Shown: piece after piece, positions 8,106 to 16,624 of the stretch
How the letters are laid out: each line of letters begins with the position of its first letter
How positions within the stretch are numbered: position 1 is the stretch's first letter
NCBI GenBank assembly: GCA_002471665.1
Contig: DKQK01000035.1
Span: forward strand, 3,131 to 53,028
Origin: Gammaproteobacteria bacterium UBA7310
GTDB lineage: Bacteria > Pseudomonadota > Gammaproteobacteria > Pseudomonadales > Ketobacteraceae
DNA length: 49,898 nt
Direction: 5' to 3'
Program-made: the position numbers and the translations under genes
The notes under the pieces: model-generated
What the model was told of the DNA's origin: nothing
What the model saw: only the letters and a program-made list of their open reading frames with translations
The model's database searches: none

Positions 8106-9125
8106 ATGCACAACATGAACATTCTGGACCAGGTCAGGGATGCCGTTCGCGCGCAACACCACAGTTTGCGCACTGAAGATATTATCTGCTTTTGGGTGCG
8201 GCGCTTTATCGTTTTCCATAGCGGCCGCAACCCACAGCATCTGGATCACAGCCATCGTGACCGGTTCCTGCAATATCTCCAACAGAAGGAGCAGATCAGC
8301 CCGGAGCAATACGCGCAGGCACGGCAAGCCATGACCTTTCTGTTCAGTCAGGTGCTGGGCACGCCAGCGGCAACGGCAGCGGAGCCCAGGGCACAGAATC
8401 TGTTTCCTTCCGGTCACCCTGCGGTACTCAGTCCGCGGCAGATTACCTGCCTCTTTGATCAGCTCCAGGGCAGCGACTGGCTGCTGGCGGGATTACTGTA
8501 CGGGTGCGGATTGCGCCTGACGGAGTGCGTTAATTTGCGCATCAAGGACGTTGACCTGAACCGGGGTAGCCTCACAATTGAGAACAGCTTTCTGACCAAA
8601 GATCGTCATCTGTCGCTGGATACCCAACTGATTCCCCATTTGCGCATTTACATGGCCCATCGACGCAATCAGCACCTGCACGATTTGAATTACGGCGGCG
8701 GCCTGGTACCACTGCCGGTGGATCACGCCCATCAGCGGCTCACCATACAGCGCCATTGGCATTGGCAGTTTTTATTTCCCGCACCTGAGGAAACCCTGGA
8801 TGCAAAGTCCGGCCATCGCTACCGTGATCATATTAGCGAGCAGGCCGTGGAGCGCAGCCTGGACCAGGCCGCCCGCCAGGCGGGCATTCCCATACCGGTT
8901 ACCGGCCAGGTTCTGCGGCACTCCTTTGCCAGCCATCTCGTGGCAGCCGGGTACGATCTTGCCCTGATACAGGCCGAACTGGGGCATCGGGTGAAAGATG
9001 ATGCAGCGGATAAAGTGGCAAGCCCCTTCAGTGGCGCCGTAAACGCCAAAACCCTGTCCTTCCAGCGGGGGTCTGAGCCGGATCAGATACAGGAGACACG
9101 GGCCGTCTATCGGATTGCCAGCTGA
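8106..9125 (+). CDS. Integron integrase (IntI)-like tyrosine recombinase lacking the catalytic tyrosine
   Basis: 339 residues align by eye along the whole length of integron integrases: the N-terminal SAM-like core-binding domain (LDQVRDAVRAQHHSLRTED), box I GLRLTE with catalytic Arg137, Lys165, and the extra segment specific to IntI (about residues 188-262, with GGGLVPLP, WQFLFPA and SGHRYRDHI). Box II reads QVLRHSFASHL, so the usual His of HxxR is Gln268 while Arg271 is kept. After LGH294 the expected segment carrying the YTH nucleophile is missing: about eleven residues seem deleted, and the text resumes at VASPF, equivalent to VRSPL in IntI. Neither other frame restores it. The frame is otherwise open and overlaps the convergent hydrolase gene by 19 bases. 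No attI or cassette is visible beside it. It is probably inactive as a recombinase: a relic or a repurposed DNA-binding protein. Confidence 0.85.
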   Translation: MHNMNILDQVRDAVRAQHHSLRTEDIICFWVRRFIVFHSGRNPQHLDHSHRDRFLQYLQQKEQISPEQYAQARQAMTFLFSQVLGTPAATAAEPRAQNLFPSGHPAVLSPRQITCLFDQLQGSDWLLAGLLYGCGLRLTECVNLRIKDVDLNRGSLTIENSFLTKDRHLSLDTQLIPHLRIYMAHRRNQHLHDLNYGGGLVPLPVDHAHQRLTIQRHWHWQFLFPAPEETLDAKSGHRYRDHISEQAVERSLDQAARQAGIPIPVTGQVLRHSFASHLVAAGYDLALIQAELGHRVKDDAADKVASPFSGAVNAKTLSFQRGSEPDQIQETRAVYRIAS

Positions 9126-10126
9126 GCCTGGGTAGAGAAAGTATCCAGATACTTGATGGTACGGGCAAAGACATCGCGGCGGTACAGTTCCAGCTCATTC
9201 ACCACATGGTGGCGCACGTTAGGCATGTACACCACATCGCTACCGGGAAAAAGACGCTGAAAATGTGGAATGTTGTTTTCCCAATCCACCGTTTGATCGC
9301 TTTTCCCCTGAATAATGAGCAGCGGAAAGTCCACCGGCGTATGGCGCTCGGCGAAGGGAATCCATTGTTTCAAGGCACCAACCCATTTAGAGGACAAATA
9401 ACGGGGCTGCAACGGATCTTTCTCCCGAATGAAGGCGGCAAACTCGGGATCATTTGAGTTATCGGAAAACTTGCGCGCCACAAAATCCCGAAACGGGCTG
9501 ATGAGGGTGTGCAGGCGTTTATTGACTGCCCAGTGTACGGGCCGGATCAGGGGCGCATAAAACACCACACCGGAAAACGGAATGCGCTCTTCCAGGCCAC
9601 TGTATTGCAGCAGACATTCAGTGACCACCGCACCACCGGTACTCTGTGCCACCGCATGCCAGGGCTGCGGCACATGGCCGCGAACCAATTGCTGCACCCG
9701 TTTGAATACCGGCCCATACTGACGGAAGGATGAAATCGCCGCCCTGGAGCCGGAAGACAGGCCATGACCAGGCAGATCAAACGCAATAACCGCATAGCGG
9801 CTTCTGAGCAACGCCTTGATCAGATGATTGTAGATGCCCACATGATCGTAGTATCCATGGACCACGAACACGCAACCACGGGGAGACTTGGGCACAAACC
9901 CCTGCAACACCACATCGAATCCGGCGACGTGGGTTTTACCCATATAGACTTTCAGATCATGGAAACGGCTTTCAAAATTGAGCCCGTAGAAACGCCGATA
10001 GGCCTGCACCGGTTCAGCAATGGGCAGACGGGTTGCCAAGGAAAACTCTGGCAATTGCTGGCGTAATTCAACAGGAATAAACTTCAAGGCACGCTCCGTA
10101 CCGGATGCTGCGGCAATAACTCTCAT
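9107..10126 (-). CDS. Alpha/beta hydrolase (lysophospholipase-like)
   Basis: About 339 residues with an alpha/beta-hydrolase core: oxyanion HGYYDH near residue 95, DLPGHGLS near 122, nucleophile serine in AQSTGG near 165, Asp in GKSDQTVD near 280 and His in VRHHVVNE near 308. The layout resembles monoacylglycerol lipase / lysophospholipase proteins (serine aminopeptidase S33 group). No signal peptide is apparent. An ATG giving MRVIAAA is used rather than a TTG five codons upstream; neither has a strong ribosome-binding site. Its 3' end overlaps that of the integrase-like gene. Confidence 0.82.
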   Translation of the reverse strand: MRVIAAASGTERALKFIPVELRQQLPEFSLATRLPIAEPVQAYRRFYGLNFESRFHDLKVYMGKTHVAGFDVVLQGFVPKSPRGCVFVVHGYYDHVGIYNHLIKALLRSRYAVIAFDLPGHGLSSGSRAAISSFRQYGPVFKRVQQLVRGHVPQPWHAVAQSTGGAVVTECLLQYSGLEERIPFSGVVFYAPLIRPVHWAVNKRLHTLISPFRDFVARKFSDNSNDPEFAAFIREKDPLQPRYLSSKWVGALKQWIPFAERHTPVDFPLLIIQGKSDQTVDWENNIPHFQRLFPGSDVVYMPNVRHHVVNELELYRRDVFARTIKYLDTFSTQAQLAIR

Positions 10127-10137
10127 TATAGGGTCTA

Positions 10138-10168
10138 ACAAAAAGGGGAGCCAGTCGTGCTCCCCTTT
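10138..10168 (-). terminator. Rho-independent terminator of the carbon-metabolism operon
   Basis: Ten-base-pair stem AAAGGGGAGC / GCTCCCCTTT. On the minus strand it is followed by a TTTTTG tract. It lies 45 bases after the fba stop codon and just upstream of the hydrolase gene. Confidence 0.85.
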
Positions 10169-10212
10169 ATATTGTGTAGCTGCGCAATATTGTGTACCTG
10201 CGCAGGCAGTGC

Positions 10213-11277
10213 TTACTTCACTTCCTGTTCCAGTTCACCTTTTTCGTAACGCTGGAACATGCTTTCCAGTGAAACCGGTTTGATCTTGCTGGCGTTACCG
10301 GCCGTTCCAAACGCTTCGTAACGGGCAATACAGATATCCCGCATGGCACTGACGGTTTCCTTCAGGTATTTGCGTGGATCAAACTCGGATTGATTGTGCG
10401 CCATAAAACGGCGAATTGCGCCGGTGGAGGCCAGGCGCAGGTCCGTATCGATGTTCACTTTACGCACACCGAACTTGATGGCTTCGACGATTTCTTCCAC
10501 CGGCACGCCATAGGTTTCACCAATGTCGCCACCGTATTCGTTAATCACCTGTAACCAGTCCTGGGGGACCGAGGAAGATCCATGCATGACCAGGTGTGTA
10601 TTCGGTAAGCGGGCGTTGATTTCCTTAATGCGCTCAATGGCCAGGATATCCCCCGTGGGTGGGCGGGTGAATTTGTAGGCACCATGGGATGTGCCAATGG
10701 CAATGGCCAATGCATCCACACCGGTATCTTTTACAAATTGGGCAGCTTCTTCCGGATCGGTCAACAGTTGGGAATGATCCAGCACACCTTCGGCACCGAC
10801 GCCGTCTTCTTCACCGGCCATGCCGGTCTCCAGGGAGCCCAGACAACCGATTTCCCCTTCCACGGACACACCACAGGCATGGGCCATGTCCACCACTGTT
10901 TTGGTGACGCGGGCGTTATACTCGTAATCAGTGGGGGTTTTACCGTCTTCACCCAGGGAGCCGTCCATCATCACCGAGCTGAAGCCCAGTTGAATAGAGC
11001 GCTGGCAGATGGCGGGGCTGGTGCCGTGATCCTGATGCATCACCACGGGAATATGGGGAAACTCTTCCACCGCCGCCAGAATCAGGTGACGCAGAAACGG
11101 GGCACCGGCGTATTTGCGGGCGCCGGCGGAGGCTTGCACAATCACCGGGCTATCGGTTTTATCCGCCGCTTCCATGATGGCGCGCATTTGTTCCAGATTG
11201 TTTACGTTGAATGCGGGAACGCCGTAACCCTGCTCGGCGGCGTGATCCAGCAATTGTCGCATACTGATGAGAGCCAT
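10213..11277 (-). CDS. fba: Class II fructose-1,6-bisphosphate aldolase
   Basis: A 354-residue zinc-dependent aldolase interconverting fructose-1,6-bisphosphate with dihydroxyacetone phosphate and glyceraldehyde-3-phosphate; the Calvin-type subgroup also makes sedoheptulose bisphosphate. It begins MALISMRQLLDHAAEQGYG, typical of the CbbA/Fda-type long class II enzymes of Pseudomonas and autotrophs. Metal and catalytic residues are visible in HQDHGTS (residues 81-87), HGSSSVP and HGAYKF. The start is set by ACGAGG upstream; the longer frame continues into non-coding leader. It is the last gene of the tkt-epd-pgk-fba operon, about 95 bases after pgk, and is followed by a strong terminator. Confidence 0.97.
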   Translation of the reverse strand: MALISMRQLLDHAAEQGYGVPAFNVNNLEQMRAIMEAADKTDSPVIVQASAGARKYAGAPFLRHLILAAVEEFPHIPVVMHQDHGTSPAICQRSIQLGFSSVMMDGSLGEDGKTPTDYEYNARVTKTVVDMAHACGVSVEGEIGCLGSLETGMAGEEDGVGAEGVLDHSQLLTDPEEAAQFVKDTGVDALAIAIGTSHGAYKFTRPPTGDILAIERIKEINARLPNTHLVMHGSSSVPQDWLQVINEYGGDIGETYGVPVEEIVEAIKFGVRKVNIDTDLRLASTGAIRRFMAHNQSEFDPRKYLKETVSAMRDICIARYEAFGTAGNASKIKPVSLESMFQRYEKGELEQEVK

Positions 11278-11372
11278 GGTTCTGTGCCTCGTTTTGGTTC
11301 GTGAATGTCGGATTATGATGTGCACATCGCGTGTCACGGGGTGACGTGCTGAAGGCAATGTGCCAAATTCTG

Positions 11373-12569
11373 TTACTTGCCACGCTCCTGCAACATGGCC
11401 ACAGCAGGCAGCACCTTGCCTTCAACGTACTCCAGGAAGGCACCACCACCGGTGGAGATATAGGATACTTTATCGGCTACACCGTATTTGTCCACCGCTG
11501 CCAGTGTATCCCCGCCTCCGGCAATGGAAAAAGCCGCACTATCTGCAATGGCATTGGCCAGCACTTTCGTACCCTCGCCAAACTGATCCACTTCGAACAC
11601 GCCCACCGGCCCGTTCCAGAGTACGGTTTTCGCAGCCAGAATAATCTCTGCGAAATTCTTTGCAGTGTCCGGGCCAACATCCAGGATCATGTCATTATCG
11701 CCCACTTGTGCCACCGGTTTGATGACGGCTTCCGCATGGGTGACAAAATCCATGAAATCCTCAATTGGGCCGGTCACTTCCGCCACCACCACGTCGGTGG
11801 GCAACGGCACTTCCACCTTGGCGGCAATGGCCTTTGCGGTATCGATCAAATCATGTTCACACAGGGATTTACCCACGTTGAAGCCCGCTGCCGCCAGAAA
11901 CGTATTGGCAATCCCGCCCCCGACAATGAGCTGATCACACTGTTCAGACAGGGCAGTCAGCACATCCAGCTTGGTGGACACCTTGGAGCCGGCCACGATC
12001 GCCAGCATGGGGCGGGCCGGGCTGGCCAGCGCCTTTTGCAGGGCATCCAGCTCATCCCCCAGCAAAATGCCGGCACAGGCAACGGGCGCAAATTTACCCA
12101 CACCGTGGGTCGACGCCTGGGCCCGGTGGGCGGTGCCGAAAGCGTCCATCACGAACACATCGCACAGTGCGGCATAGGCTTTGGCCAGTGCCTCATCGTC
12201 TTTCTTTTCACCCGGGTTGAAGCGAACGTTCTCCAGCAGCACCAGCTTGCCGGCATCAACGCTGACACCGTTTTGCCAATCCGCGGCAACCGGCACGTCA
12301 AAACCCAGCAGTTCTGACAAGCGCCTGGCCACCGGCGCCATGGTATAGGCCGCGTTGTCTTCCGCGCTGCCGCCCTCGACAGGCCGCCCTAAATGGGACA
12401 TCAAAATTACCGACGCACCTTGTTTCAACGCCAGCTCCACAGAGGGTAACGAAGCCCGGATGCGCACATCGCTGGTGACTTCACCATTTTTCACGGGAAC
12501 ATTGAGATCCGCACGAATCAGCACGCGCTTGCCAGACAGATCGAGATCGGTCATTTTGATTACGGTCAT
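11373..12569 (-). CDS. pgk: Phosphoglycerate kinase
   Basis: 398 residues with the full phosphoglycerate kinase signature: RADLNVPV near the N terminus, substrate-binding SHLGRP, VLLENVRFNPGE, the hinge, and the nucleotide-binding GGGDTLAAVDKYG in the C-terminal lobe. It transfers phosphate between 1,3-bisphosphoglycerate and ADP in glycolysis/gluconeogenesis. GGAGG lies seven bases before the ATG. The stop of the upstream lipoprotein gene is 18 bases away, so it belongs to the same transcript. Confidence 0.98.
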   Translation of the reverse strand: MTVIKMTDLDLSGKRVLIRADLNVPVKNGEVTSDVRIRASLPSVELALKQGASVILMSHLGRPVEGGSAEDNAAYTMAPVARRLSELLGFDVPVAADWQNGVSVDAGKLVLLENVRFNPGEKKDDEALAKAYAALCDVFVMDAFGTAHRAQASTHGVGKFAPVACAGILLGDELDALQKALASPARPMLAIVAGSKVSTKLDVLTALSEQCDQLIVGGGIANTFLAAAGFNVGKSLCEHDLIDTAKAIAAKVEVPLPTDVVVAEVTGPIEDFMDFVTHAEAVIKPVAQVGDNDMILDVGPDTAKNFAEIILAAKTVLWNGPVGVFEVDQFGEGTKVLANAIADSAAFSIAGGGDTLAAVDKYGVADKVSYISTGGGAFLEYVEGKVLPAVAMLQERGK

Positions 12570-12587
12570 CGTAAGCCTCCGGTGTAA

Positions 12588-13388
12588 TTAATCGTTTGCA
12601 AACCAAACAGGGTCAAAATAGATACTGCCATCGACAGGCACCAACGTATTGTCGACGTCATTCTCAAATTCCACATCCAGCAAAAAGTCCGTGGTGGATG
12701 ATTGCGTCACAATAAGAGTGCCGGTGGGGTTAAACAGGGTTACGTCCAGCACCGAATTCAAATAGCCATCCAGACTTTGGGTTGCCGATGGGAATTCATA
12801 CTGCCCCGGGCTGACGGCACCCGACAGCACAATGTTGAGGCCCACACTGACAGCGCTGGCATTATCAACCGCTTTTACCTTAATCAGGGTGGAGCCCTGC
12901 AACACGGTTTCGACGCACACCTGATCCCAATTGGACACCGCCGTCGGCTCATCAAAATCCAGTTCGGCGATACGGTACTCCGTTTCGTCGCTGACCTTGG
13001 TCAGAACCACATCGGTCTTGGCGCCACCAAAATCCAGGGTGGATTGCAGAGTGGCGTCATTCACAACCTGCAGGCTGGGAATTCCCGCCGATAAAAAAGT
13101 AACAGTATTGTTGTCGACGGTGGCCACCGCCGAGGTGCCCTCGATACAATCCGTAAACCGCAACTGATCGCCTTCTTGCTCTACCACAATGGTCTGACGC
13201 CGTAATTTAAACGTTTGACCATTGGCCGTGTAGTAGTTGTCATTGGTTCGAATCCAGGTACCTTCAAAAGCCGACAGACCACCATCGCCGTTGCGTTCGA
13301 AATCCTCAGTGGAATCAGAGCCGCCACCACCGCCGCAGCCCGCCAACGCCATCAACCCCATCCCCATTACGCACATTTTGTACTTCAT
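12588..13388 (-). CDS. Predicted lipoprotein of unknown function inside the glycolytic operon
   Basis: 266 residues beginning with a lipoprotein signal (MKYKMCVMGMGLMALAGC); the lipobox cysteine is followed by a glycine-rich, then acidic linker. The mature part is beta-rich, rich in Thr, Val, Asp and Asn, with phrases such as FEGTWIRTNDNYY at its start. I recognise no catalytic motif or named family. GGGGAG precedes the ATG. The gene sits in frame order between epd and pgk with short gaps (about 40 and 18 bases), a place where close relatives usually have none, so it is probably co-expressed with central carbon genes. Confidence 0.8.
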   Translation of the reverse strand: MKYKMCVMGMGLMALAGCGGGGGSDSTEDFERNGDGGLSAFEGTWIRTNDNYYTANGQTFKLRRQTIVVEQEGDQLRFTDCIEGTSAVATVDNNTVTFLSAGIPSLQVVNDATLQSTLDFGGAKTDVVLTKVSDETEYRIAELDFDEPTAVSNWDQVCVETVLQGSTLIKVKAVDNASAVSVGLNIVLSGAVSPGQYEFPSATQSLDGYLNSVLDVTLFNPTGTLIVTQSSTTDFLLDVEFENDVDNTLVPVDGSIYFDPVWFAND

Positions 13389-13430
13389 AAAACTCCCCAT
13401 CACTGCTCATTAAATACCAAAGGCAGAACA

Positions 13431-14450
13431 CTATTGCTGCAGTGCTTCCACCAGATCCAGAAGTCGGTGGGCATACCCGGTTTCATTGTCGTACCAGGCG
13501 ACAATCTTGATCATGCCGTCGGTGACAATGGTTTGGGTTTCGTCGTAAATGGCCGATTCGGTGCGATGTAGAAAATCCACACTCACCAGCGGCTCGTGGC
13601 AATACCCCAGTATGCCTTTCAAATTGCTTTCACTGGCTTGCTCCATGGCCCTGTGAATCGGCTGCACATCCGTAAGCGGTGTGTTCAGCATCAGAGTCAG
13701 ATCCACCGCCGCCACATTCAGCGTGGGAACGCGCATGGAATAACCGGAAATCTTGCCCTCCAGCCGCGGCAGCACTTTTTGTACCGCTCCGATGCTGCTG
13801 CTGGTGGTGGGAATCAGGTTTTGTGCCCCGGCCCGGGCCCGGCGCAGATCCCGGTGCACATGATCCAGCAGCACCTGATCACTGGTATAGGAATGGATTT
13901 CGGTCATGAAGGCCTGCTTCACGCCAAATGTCTCATCCATAACCTTGAGCAAGGGTGCAATGCAATGGGTGGTGCAGGAGGCGTTGGAAATCACCTTGTG
14001 CGCAGCAGACAATTGCGAATGATTCACACCGTAGACGATGGTGGCATCCACCTCGTCAAAAGCCACGGCACCAATGATCACACGCCGGGCACCGGCCTGC
14101 AGGTGGCGACTGGCATCTTCCCGGGCCCGGTAGACACCGGTGCACTCCAGCACCACATCAATATCCAGTTCTGCCCAGGGGCAGTGGGCCGGATCCTCAA
14201 TCTGCAACAGCACAATGGAATCACCATTCACCTGCAACACATTATCCCGGGTCAGGTTGACCAGGGTATGAAACCGGCCATGGGTGGTATCGTAGCGGGT
14301 CAGATGCAACAGGGATTCCGCCGACCCCAGATCGTTGATGGCCACCAACTGCACCTGGCGATTACAGCCCTGCTGCAGGTTCTCATAGAGTGCCCGCAGC
14401 ATGTTGCGTCCGATACGGCCGTAGCCGTTGATGGCAACCCGGATCGGCAT
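13431..14450 (-). CDS. epd: Erythrose-4-phosphate / glyceraldehyde-3-phosphate dehydrogenase family
   Basis: 339 residues of the GapA/Epd family, NAD-linked (AINDLG near residue 40). The catalytic cysteine is C159 in SNASCTTHC and the activating His lies in EIHSYTSDQ. By position after tkt it corresponds to the gene called epd in Pseudomonas (vitamin B6 branch, oxidising erythrose-4-phosphate). However, LRRARAGAQNLIPTTSSS and RVPTLNVAAVDL read like glycolytic GAPDH, so either substrate is possible. Two family positions are unusual: His162 where SNASCTTNC normally has Asn, and DNETGY near the C terminus where DNEWGY is usual. Only one base separates it from the tkt stop codon. Confidence 0.85.
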   Translation of the reverse strand: MPIRVAINGYGRIGRNMLRALYENLQQGCNRQVQLVAINDLGSAESLLHLTRYDTTHGRFHTLVNLTRDNVLQVNGDSIVLLQIEDPAHCPWAELDIDVVLECTGVYRAREDASRHLQAGARRVIIGAVAFDEVDATIVYGVNHSQLSAAHKVISNASCTTHCIAPLLKVMDETFGVKQAFMTEIHSYTSDQVLLDHVHRDLRRARAGAQNLIPTTSSSIGAVQKVLPRLEGKISGYSMRVPTLNVAAVDLTLMLNTPLTDVQPIHRAMEQASESNLKGILGYCHEPLVSVDFLHRTESAIYDETQTIVTDGMIKIVAWYDNETGYAHRLLDLVEALQQ

Positions 14451-14451
14451 A

Positions 14452-16449
14452 TCAGCCTATGACGGACTCAAGGGTGCTGACGACATTCTCCACGGTGAAG
14501 CCAAAGTGTTGGAACAGGTCACCGGCCGGAGCCGATTCACCGAAGGATTCCATGCCCACCACTGCGCCATCCAGGCCTACGAACTTGTACCAGTAATCTT
14601 TCATGCCCGCCTCCACGGCCACCCGCGCCCGCACTGCAGCCGGCAACACAGATTCCCGATAGGCGGCATCCTGTTGCAGGAACACGTCAACGCAGGGCAT
14701 GGACACTACAGACACCTGCTTGCCTTTCCCGGCCAGTACCTCCGCTGCCGCCATGGCCAGCTCCACTTCCGAGCCGGTGGCAATGAGGATGGCATCCGGT
14801 GTGGCGTCGGTGGCCCGCAGTACATAGCCACCCCGGGCCGCGTTGGCCAGCTGCTGGTCACTGCGTTTCATGGGCGCCAGACCCTGACGGGAAAACACCA
14901 GCGCGCTGGGGCCATCCCGCCGCTCAATGGCGGCTTTCCACGCCACGGCCGATTCCGCTGCATCACAGGGGCGCCACAGGGACATATTGGGGGTGGTGCG
15001 CAAATTGGTGAGCTGTTCAATGGGCTGGTGAGTAGGGCCGTCTTCGCCCAGACCAATAGAGTCGTGGGTGTAGACCTGAATGTTCTGCTGTTTCATCAGC
15101 GCCGCCATGCGCATGGCATTGCGGGCGTATTCCATAAAGATCAGGAAAGTGGCGCCATAGGTGATAAAGCCACCGTGCAAGGCAATGCCGTTGATGGCCG
15201 CGGTCATGCCGAACTCGCGCACACCCCAGTAGAGGTAGTTGCCGCCGGCTTCGCCGGCACTGATGCCCTTGGAATCCTTGAAAATGGTGAGGTTGGAACC
15301 GGCCAGATCGGCGGACCCACCCAGCAGCTCGGGCAACATGTGGCCGAACGCATTGAGGCAATGCTGGGACGCTTTACGGGTGGCGATTTTCTCTCCGGCT
15401 TTCTGGATCTGCTGGATATAATCCATGGCCTTGGCATCCCAATCGGCCGGCAGCTCTCCTTTCATGCGGCGCTGAAACTCCGCCGCCAGCTCGGGATATT
15501 CGCTGCGATAGTTGTCGAACAGGCGCTGCCAGTCGGCTTCCGCTTTGGCGCCCTTTTCCCTGGCGTCCCAACCGGCGTAGATTTCATCGGGCACGTCGAA
15601 AGGCCCGTGACTCCAGCCCAACTGTTCCCGGGTCAGGGCAATCTCGTCATCACCCAATGGTGCGCCATGACATTCCTCCTTGCCCTGCTTGTTGGGAGCG
15701 CCGAATCCAATCACCGTTTTACAGCAGATCAGGGTGGGCCGGTCATCGTTGGCCCTGGCCATTTCCACGGCGGCAATCAGCTCTTCGGTCCTGTGACCAT
15801 CCACATTGGGGATCACATGCCAGCCATAGGATTCAAAGCGTTTGGGGGTATCGTCGGTGAACCAGCCTTCCACTTCGCCGTCAATGGATATGCCGTTATC
15901 GTCATAGAATGCAATCAGTTTACCCAGCCCCAAGGTACCCGCCAGTGAGCAAACCTCGTGGGAAATACCTTCCATCATGCAGCCATCGCCCATAAATACG
16001 TAGGTATTGTGATCAACCACATTGTACTGGCCGCGATTGAACTGGGCCGCCAGCACCTTCTCGGCAATGGCCATGCCCACCGCGTTGGCGATGCCCTGGC
16101 CCAGGGGGCCGGTGGTGGTTTCTATACCCGGGGTATAACCGTATTCCGGATGACCCGGCGTTTTGGAATGCAGCTGCCGGAAGTTCTTCAGGTCATCGAT
16201 GGAAACGTCATAGCCACTCAGGTGCAGCAAGGAATAAATGAGCATGGAACCATGGCCGTTGGACAGCACAAAACGGTCACGATCCACCCAATCTGGATTG
16301 ACGGGATTGTGCTTCAGATAATCACACCACAGTACCTGTGCAATGTCTGCCATACCCATGGGGGCACCTGGGTGTCCGGATTTGGCTTTCTGAACGGCGT
16401 CCATGGAAAGTGCGCGAATGGCGTTGGCAAGTTCACTGCGGGTGGGCAT
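14452..16449 (-). CDS. tkt: Transketolase
   Basis: 665 residues, the standard length of bacterial transketolase, which moves two-carbon ketol units between sugar phosphates in the pentose phosphate pathway. The thiamine-pyrophosphate motif is seen (GDGCMMEGISHEVCSLAG ... YDDNGISIDG), along with the N-terminal KSGHPGAPMGMAD and the transketolase-specific HDSIGLGEDGPTHQPIEQL. AGGAG lies nine bases before the ATG. It is the first gene of the operon tkt-epd-lipoprotein-pgk-fba. The ~175 bases before it, back to recQ, should hold the promoter, but I cannot fix a convincing -35/-10 pair there. Confidence 0.98.
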   Translation of the reverse strand: MPTRSELANAIRALSMDAVQKAKSGHPGAPMGMADIAQVLWCDYLKHNPVNPDWVDRDRFVLSNGHGSMLIYSLLHLSGYDVSIDDLKNFRQLHSKTPGHPEYGYTPGIETTTGPLGQGIANAVGMAIAEKVLAAQFNRGQYNVVDHNTYVFMGDGCMMEGISHEVCSLAGTLGLGKLIAFYDDNGISIDGEVEGWFTDDTPKRFESYGWHVIPNVDGHRTEELIAAVEMARANDDRPTLICCKTVIGFGAPNKQGKEECHGAPLGDDEIALTREQLGWSHGPFDVPDEIYAGWDAREKGAKAEADWQRLFDNYRSEYPELAAEFQRRMKGELPADWDAKAMDYIQQIQKAGEKIATRKASQHCLNAFGHMLPELLGGSADLAGSNLTIFKDSKGISAGEAGGNYLYWGVREFGMTAAINGIALHGGFITYGATFLIFMEYARNAMRMAALMKQQNIQVYTHDSIGLGEDGPTHQPIEQLTNLRTTPNMSLWRPCDAAESAVAWKAAIERRDGPSALVFSRQGLAPMKRSDQQLANAARGGYVLRATDATPDAILIATGSEVELAMAAAEVLAGKGKQVSVVSMPCVDVFLQQDAAYRESVLPAAVRARVAVEAGMKDYWYKFVGLDGAVVGMESFGESAPAGDLFQHFGFTVENVVSTLESVIG

Positions 16450-16624
16450 TGGCCATGCTCCTAATAATATAAGTTTACGGTACCGATTTGGGGGCGCTAT
16501 TGTCGCTTAAAGCTGGGCGGGCGGCAAATGGGATGGGTGAGTTTTTGGTAAACATAAACCTCCCATGCACAAGGTTGGTGCGGCGCAGCCCGAGGAGCCG
16601 GTCCCGGCCTCAATGCGTGGTGAC

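Noticed and set aside
10684..11304. Long plus-strand open frame opposite fba, and similar long frames opposite tkt and pgk
   Set aside because: They are His- and Gly-rich antisense shadows of strongly coding GC-rich genes.
16565..16590. GTTGGTGCGGCGCAGC resembles part of the attC hairpin near 49311
   Set aside because: There is no complementary arm or R/L box nearby, so it is a short chance match.
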